From: Pogostemon cablin
Taxonomy: Eukaryota; Streptophyta; Magnoliopsida; Lamiales; Lamiaceae
Reading direction: 5' to 3'
Length of the DNA stretch: 64,000 bases
Assembly (NCBI GenBank): GCA_023678885.1
Contig: CM042993.1
Span: 7,524,501-7,588,500 of the forward strand
Shown: positions 58,172 through 64,000 of the stretch, in pieces
Position numbering within the stretch: the first letter of the stretch is position 1
Layout of the letters: each line of letters starts with the position of its first letter
The notes under the pieces: generated by a model
Told to the model about the DNA's origin: nothing
Seen by the model: only the letters and a program-made list of their open reading frames with translations
Database searches by the model: none
Program-made: the position numbers and the translations under genes

Positions 58172-58606
58172 ATTTCGCGGAGTGTTAATTTGGTGGATGG
58201 GTCGAATGGTGATGGAAGAGAGAGGTGGAGAGATTAAAGATGCAGGTGTGGGTAATGGCCCACTTGATTTAGACACCCACTGATGACTTGTCGGAGCCGT
58301 AACCGTTGGATGTATGCTCAGATTTGACACCAGATTGATTGATTGATACATACATTTTGTTTTTTCTCCACTCCCAACTTATTTTCATTCATTTTACACT
58401 TTATACAAGAAGAATCCTTGTGTAATATTATCTCACGGCAATCTTTACTATGAATAAAAAATAATATTATTATTATTTAAAAGTGTACCATAAAGAGTGA
58501 TAATAATAAAGTAATAGCAAAAGTGGTACTTAATGGAATAATTTATAAGAAAAGTGATAATAATATTATCATTTTTCAGCTTATATGAGACGATCTCATA
58601 CATATA

Positions 58607-58818
58607 CTCCATTCGTCCCGATCAAACAGCACCATTTACTTTTTTCAAGTAGATTAAGGAATATTATTATTTTATGTAAAGTAGCAGGTGTATTAGAGAG
58701 ATTTGATAGATAGTGGTGGGTCATTGGTGGGCTATTTTTACTAAAAGAGAAAAATTGTGTAATTTGGACGGGACATCCAATATAATAAAATTGTGCTATT
58801 TGGGCGGGACGGAGGGAG
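58607..58818. mobile_element. Stowaway-type MITE, 212 bp
   Basis: Ends CTCCATTCGTCCCGATCAAA and GGGCGGGACGGAGGGAG are flanked by TA. Confidence 0.8.
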
Positions 58819-58956
58819 TATTTGCCTTCATGTTATTACAAACCTATTTATATGCGTTTTTTTTTTAAATTAGGACGTGTAATTATTTTATGTGTGTGGT
58901 TTTTATATTTATCTTATACTAGTATTTTTTATGTTTAAATTAAAAGAATACCATAA

Positions 58957-59554
58957 GAGCATTTACATTGGTTGTTTTTGTTTTTGTTTTTTTTTCTAGT
59001 TTAAACCAAAATATGAATGAACTAACCAATGTGAAGGTGAGTTTAAACTATCATTCAATTCTCTCCCCTCTGCTAGTTTATACAGATGAACCGAGTTTAT
59101 TTTCAAGAATGAGAATATTGAACAATACTACGTCCATCCTAAAGAGAAATTCACGGTTACTGTAGATACGAAGTTTAAGAAAAAATTAATTGTAAATGGG
59201 TGACAATTTTGAATTTAAGTGTGTTGTGGAGTTATTGATTTGTATGCATTTCCTTATTTGAAGGTAAGAACTTATTTATGAAACGGACAAAAATAGAAAT
59301 TGTGAATTTATTTATAGATAGATGGAGTACATTTTATGGGAAAGTGAGCATCACATCTTCTAATTGTACCATTTTATTGGAGAGTGAGATACACACATTA
59401 AAAACGTAAGTGAATGTTAAAACATGTGGGTCCCAAAAATAGTGTTTTAATTGAAAAATGAATGTAAATATCAATTGAGTTTAATTGAAAAACGTGTAAA
59501 AGATGAGGTTAAAGGAAAAAAAGTGGGTTTAAATCCAAATGAATGGAGATGCTC
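58957..59554. mobile_element. PIF/Harbinger-type MITE, 598 bp
   Basis: The 3 bp duplication TAA (58954-58956 and 59555-59557) flanks ends GAGCATTTACATTGG and CCAAATGAATGGAGATGCTC, diverged inverted repeats of the GAGCATCTCCA kind. The interior is non-coding. Confidence 0.7.
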
Positions 59555-59579
59555 TAAGTTGTAAGGCTACTTTATAATA

Positions 59580-59671
59580 CTCCACTGTCCCGGTCAAACT
59601 GCATCGTTTGACTGCATAAAGCTCTCACAAAAGTTATAGTAAATGCATCTCTTTGGGCTGGACGAAGGGAG
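59580..59671. mobile_element. Miniature Stowaway relic, 92 bp
   Basis: Ends CTCCACTGTCCCGGTCAAA and GGGCTGGACGAAGGGAG are flanked by TA; most of the interior is deleted. Confidence 0.6.
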
Positions 59672-60728
59672 TAATGGATAGATTTTGCGTGAGATCGTCT
59701 CACGCGAGACTATTTTACACTTTTTAAAATAATTATCATTTTCGCTATAAAATATTATCATTTTTCATTTACATTATAAATTGTCATGAAATTGTATTAT
59801 CACTTTTCGTTAATTTAGTATTCCATCTGTGCCGATCATAGGTCCCCATTTGCTTTTAAATTAAGGAGTATTATTATTTTATGTGTAGTGGATAATTGTA
59901 TTAGTAGTGAGTGCTGAGCTATATGTAGGGCCCTTCTACTAAAATGAGAAAATAAGGATCTTTAAGTAGGATGCTTAATATAATAAAATAAAGATCTTTC
60001 GATGGGACGGATGAAATATCACTTTTCGTTTTGAAAGTTATCATTTTTCATCAATCTCAAACGAATTCAAATAAGTCTTTGCCTTTAATAATTTATTGTT
60101 GTTTTAAAATTTATTTAATCAAATATGGCAAATGCATGATTACTTAACCAATTCAGTGGAGTAGAGTGGCGACTCTCCTCAAAATTGATGAAATACTTAT
60201 TTCCATCCATATATTATATGTTTGTATATTTTATATTGTTATGTGAAATTTTAAATTAATTTTTGTTTTAAAATATATTCAAATAATATTATAATCCCTT
60301 TGTTTCTTTAATAATGTCACAGTGATTAAAGAATATTGTATTTTAATGTGCAATAGATTAAAAATAATAATAATTTAATGCATAATTATATTTAGTGATT
60401 TTCAAAATTGGTTGGACCGGTCAATTTAATCGATTAAACCAGGGGCCGAGATCCATACCACAACTAAAAAAATTGTATTTTGGATTGAACCGAATTCGAC
60501 CTATCCAACTGATTTTGAAGTTTTATTTAATTAGGGGAAAAACACGTGCTTGATGCTCTACTCGTCTTCAATTTTATTGTATATATACTTCTTCCCTCCT
60601 CTCGTAATGATCACATTTACTTTTATTGAAATTAACGAATATAAGTATTTTGTGTAGTGGTTGTAAATTATAATACTCCACTTTATGGGTTGTTGTATTA
60701 CTATTGTGTGTGCTCTTATAAAAATATA
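59672..60728. other. Intergenic stretch with MITE relics
   Basis: A decayed Stowaway-like unit lies at about 59821-60016 (TTCCATCTGTGCCGATC to GATGGGACGGATGAA); another one-ended relic is near 60590. No gene was seen. Confidence 0.5.
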
Positions 60729-60811
60729 CTCCCTTAGTCTCAGGCTAAGAGGGCCATAGATCTTATGTTAAACATAAGGTCTCTGATCCTCATTAATTGG
60801 GACGGAGGGAG
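60729..60811. mobile_element. Miniature Stowaway-type MITE, 83 bp
   Basis: Ends CTCCCTTAGTCTCAGGC and ATTGGGACGGAGGGAG are flanked by TA. The centre is a hairpin of AGATCTTATGTT and AACATAAGGTCT. Confidence 0.75.
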
Positions 60812-60951
60812 TATACTCTCTTTATTTCTTTGATAGGCAGTAGTATTCATTTTGCAATTTTAGTTCATCTCATTATAAAATATTCATACTCCCTTCGTGT
60901 TCCGTTGATAGTTTTTTTTTTGTTACTTATGTCAAGGGGTATTATAATTTT

Positions 60952-61096
60952 GAGTGAGGCTCTTGTGCCCCCGGGAAAATCGTGCCCCTTTGCATTTTAA
61001 ACTTCTAGCAATACATAAATTTAAATAGAAAATGGAGGGGAGAGGGTTGTGTTCCTATGAAGACACGGCGTGTCCCGGGGCGCAAAAGCTTTTGCC
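60952..61096 (+). mobile_element. Small MULE-like element, 145 bp
   Basis: The flanks TATAATTTT (60943-60951) and TATAATTCT (61097-61105) agree at eight of nine bases. It starts GAGTGAGGCTCTTGTGCCCC and ends GGGGCGCAAAAGCTTTTGCC, with CCCGGG close to both ends. Confidence 0.82.
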
Positions 61097-61715
61097 TATA
61101 ATTCTATACTTTGATAAGTAATTACGTTGTTTACTTCTACAAATTTACCCTTTATGGAGATTATGGATGATATTTTGCAGTATTAGCTGTATACATGGCC
61201 CAATATCTTTAGAATAGACATCTAAATTGATAAAATAAGTACATGGAGAATTTTTTTTTTCATATAAATGATATTTTGGTGATTTAGGTGAATTTCGCAG
61301 TTGCTGTTTATCTGAGAAAATTAATGAAAGAAAAAAGCAAGTTTTTGGTTTGTTTCTTTTCGAATAAAATGTTTGAAAGAGGACAGATATTGCAGGAATA
61401 TTTGCCCTATTCCATTGGACTTTGGATAACTCCTATGCTTGCTTCCATTTTTACTTTATTTACGATATTTATTACTCCAATTAATTTCATATACTTTTTC
61501 CATTTCACTAAAAAAAATGTGCATTTTGTTATTTTAATTCATATGAGGAGTGGATTTTCCTCTTTTTTTTTTTTAATGAGGCCCACGCAAAATAAATGAA
61601 TCTAATGGAGTAAATAAAATTTGAATTACTAACAATAAATAAAAGTATTATTGGAAGAGTTGATCTCTTGTATCCCAGGTGCACAAGGTATGTAAGGATA
61701 CACTATTTTATTCTA

Positions 61716-61756
61716 GGCAAAAATTCCTGTGCCCCGGAGACACAAGAGTCTCACTC
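61716..61756 (-). mobile_element. 41 bp minimal small MULE-like element
   Basis: It consists only of the two family ends: GGCAAAAATTCCTGTGCCCC then GGAGACACAAGAGTCTCACTC. It interrupts TTATTCTA/TTGTTTTAA, the position of TTTTGTTCTAAA in the sister copy at 16.1 kb, which marks it as an insertion with a diverged duplication. Confidence 0.65.
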
Positions 61757-61773
61757 TTGTTTTAAAGAATATA

Positions 61774-61989
61774 CTCCCCCGTCCGGATTCAAGTGTGTCA
61801 TTTGCTTTTGGGCACGGAGATTAATGAGTATTATTATTTAATGTGTAGTGAGTAATTGTATTAGTGGAGGTGTGAGTCCTATTTTTTAGTTGTATTAGTG
61901 GGTGTGTGTGGATAAAAAAGGAATTGAGACCCTTGGTGGCGGACGCCCAAAATGGAAAAATGATTACCCTTAAAAGCGGACGGAGGGAG
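61774..61989. mobile_element. Stowaway-type MITE, 216 bp
   Basis: Ends CTCCCCCGTCCGGATTC and AAGCGGACGGAGGGAG are flanked by TA. Confidence 0.85.
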
Positions 61990-62152
61990 TATACTTTAAT
62001 TAATAAGGGTACAACATTTTGTTCTAAAGGGCATACACTTTCATTAATTTTTTTTTATTTTTTCAAGAAATAAAGGGTACACGTCCTTATACTAAAGGGT
62101 ATACAATTTTTAATACTAAAAGATATCTGGGCATACTGTGTTCCCGGGGCAC

Positions 62153-63432
62153 TGATAAGTCGTAATTTTATATGATTATTTTGGATGAAATTCACTTCTT
62201 TACGCGTGAGTTGTGAATTATTTAGTGTAATTACGACTTATTTATATTTTTCATAGTTAAACCTTAATTATTTTATTTCTTATTGAAACAAGCCAAAATT
62301 GAGATAAATTGTGCAGTCACATAATTTATTTTGTGGGACTGTTACAATAATTTTAATTGCAGGAAAATAAAGAGTTGACCAAGATAATTAAGGAAAAGAA
62401 GGATTTGGTGATCAACAATAAATAAAAACTTACCAACGATGAGATACAAGAAATCTGGACACACATTCAAGAAGGAAGATCAAAGATAAATTAATTCAGG
62501 ATCTGTATATTAATCTTGAACATTATTCACGCCAAAAGACATCACGATCCGGGCTGCATACTCACGGTAGAAACAGATTAGGAGGCGATGGGAAGAACTC
62601 CACCACTTAGAACACCGGTTTAGTCATTTTAATTTATTTTATTTAATTTCAATTATGTAATTTCGTTTCTAGTCAAGGGATTGTGAACCTTCATAGAATA
62701 ATTACATGTTTGATTAGGAATAATATTATTAACTTGTTTTATGAATTTATTTTGTGATTGACTTTGATGTGAATTATGATATTTCAATTGCATGTTTAGA
62801 CTACCCCTCTAATAGGTGATTGATTGTTCAATAGCTATTTTATATATTATAATCCGTAATTGTTATAATAAGTGAATCAAGTAGCAAAATGAGGGAGTAC
62901 CTCTTGAAATCACGAAATCTAGGTTGTATGATTCGCTACCCCCGTTTTCATAGCCTAGTAGTCCTAATATCTAAACCCTAATGCATTGTCGAGTTCGAAT
63001 CCATAGGGTCACTCGGGAATAATTTAATTTAGAGGTCGTACCCTAGGTTATTAAACTTAAGGATATTTCGAGTTAATTGGTCGTACCGTTAGCTTAGGGG
63101 CTTGAGTTTATGAACTTGTTGGTGTTTTAGGAATTTCATACATGTGAATTAGGATACGGGAGGGGATCAAATCCTTGGACTATGTTTGTTATTTTATTTG
63201 TTTATCTTATTTTATTATTTTTGCACTTATAATTATTTATGTTTTCATGTCTATTAGTGGTTAGACTCAATCCAATCCCCCCTCCGGTTACTTTTAAAAA
63301 CACAATTAATTCAATTGAAATTCAATTCAATTACTCCCTGTGGATTCGACCCTTACTTACCCTATTACATTCTAGTAGGTTTGTTAGGAAAAATTATAAA
63401 TCTTATTTTTGGGTGCCGGCGATAGCACATCA
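62153..63432 (+). mobile_element. Probable solo LTR, 1280 bp
   Basis: It starts TGATAAGTCGTAATTTTA, ends GCCGGCGATAGCACATCA, and is flanked by GGCAC and GCCAC (four of five). CTCCCTGTGGATTCGACCC near 63331 is a motif common at the ends of plant gypsy LTRs and recurs inverted at 17.27 kb. No retrotransposon ORF adjoins it. Confidence 0.55.
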
Positions 63433-63459
63433 GCCACACAAATTTTAGCCTTATTAGAA

Positions 63460-64000
63460 TGAATAGTATAAAATGGGTAGAAAAAATATACTACTTGATT
63501 AGATAAAAAAATGTAACCTATTTAAAAGTGATTACTTTAACACATTTTCACCTCTTTTTTAGAATAATTGCAAATAAGAAAATTAAATTTAGCATTAAAT
63601 AAATTTAGTAAATTCAACCATGTTAATCTATTTACACGTCCTTGAGCTAAGTAGAACAGATTTTAATTTTTTCATTTCAAATCCATATATGTAAAAATAG
63701 AAAATGATTTGTGTGTGAGAGTGATGTAATGTGTATAAAAAAAATTGTAATTTATTTTTACTGTACCCAATATAAATATGACTGGATTACATAATTTAAA
63801 TTCGATTACAAAACCCAAAACAAACAAGCTTAATTAGGTGATTCACACATTTGTGAAAATTTTAATTACGGTTTTTCAATCTAATTTTTTATTACTCTAT
63901 TCTTCTTTTTTTTCCTTTTTGATGTTTTATATCACTTGTAAAAGTTATTTTGTCATTTTATATTCTAGACTAGATGAATTTGTACACAAAATGTAGGAAA
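63460..64000. other. Intergenic stretch, no gene seen
   Basis: AT-rich DNA at the window end; nothing recognised. Confidence 0.4.

Larger units (their letters stand above)
61657..63450 (+). mobile_element. Small MULE-like element opened by three later insertions
   Basis: It starts GAGTTGATCTCTTGTATCCC and ends GGCAC (broken by an LTR) ACAAATTTTAGCC. The flanks TTATTGGAA (61648-61656) and TTATTAGAA (63451-63459) agree at eight of nine bases. Inside are a 41 bp family member (61716-61756), a Stowaway MITE (61774-61989) and a solo LTR (62153-63432). The original interior has the AAAGGGTATACA and GGGTACAC words of the family's long form. Confidence 0.7.

Noticed and set aside
60797..61599. Hydrophobic frames of 67 and 103 codons
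   Set aside because: They begin inside MITE or small-element sequence and are AT-driven Phe/Ile/Leu-rich; no conserved motif.

Overview
This window is nuclear DNA from a flowering plant, most likely a eudicot. It is AT-rich, has GT-AG introns of plant size, carries recognisable plant genes, and is crowded with plant transposons. The species cannot be named from the sequence alone; no organellar, bacterial or viral chromosome features were seen.

Four host loci are supported. (1) 72-2053 (+): a subgroup IVa bHLH transcription factor, possibly with its first exon outside the window. (2) 5683-6115 (+): a small two-exon paralogue of the bHLH C-terminus that keeps only a leucine-zipper stub and the ACT-like domain. 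(3) 10303-13622 (+): a nine-exon hexokinase-like protein whose substitutions predict loss of catalysis. (4) 45889-49344 (+): a BAM1-type CLAVATA1-family LRR receptor kinase with one GC-AG intron. The first two are local duplicates sharing splice phase; the others look unrelated in function.

The rest is mobile DNA in layers. 0-7 kb: MITEs and palindromic elements between and inside the bHLH genes. 15.6-19 kb: nested small elements, a hAT-type MITE and a solo LTR. 19136-28906: one 9.8 kb Mutator-like element (MULE) with 80 bp terminal inverted repeats, a 9 bp target duplication, inverted subterminal arrays of TGTCCGCC, a transposase gene on minus and a DUF1985/Ulp1-protease gene on plus, tail to tail. 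31875-36495: a young non-autonomous Ty3/gypsy element (gag only, pol replaced by a minisatellite) with 892 bp LTRs and target duplication CATGT. 39397-45764: a very young but internally decayed Ty1/copia element with target duplication TGTAT, whose right LTR carries two 295 bp Stowaway MITEs and ends 124 bp before the BAM1 start codon. 54-63.5 kb: more Stowaway MITEs, a PIF/Harbinger-type MITE, a dead hAT transposon and a multiply nested element.

The most notable signal is a family of small elements (41 to about 400 bp unnested) seen at least seven times, several with perfect 9 bp target duplications. One end begins GAGT(G/T)(A/G)G and the other begins GGCAAAA on the opposite strand; just inside, both share CTC(T/C)TGTG. 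The intact MULE has ends of the same asymmetric type (GAG.. and GG.AAA), so these may be non-autonomous Mutator-superfamily elements. All coordinates and similarities were read by eye; no database search was run.
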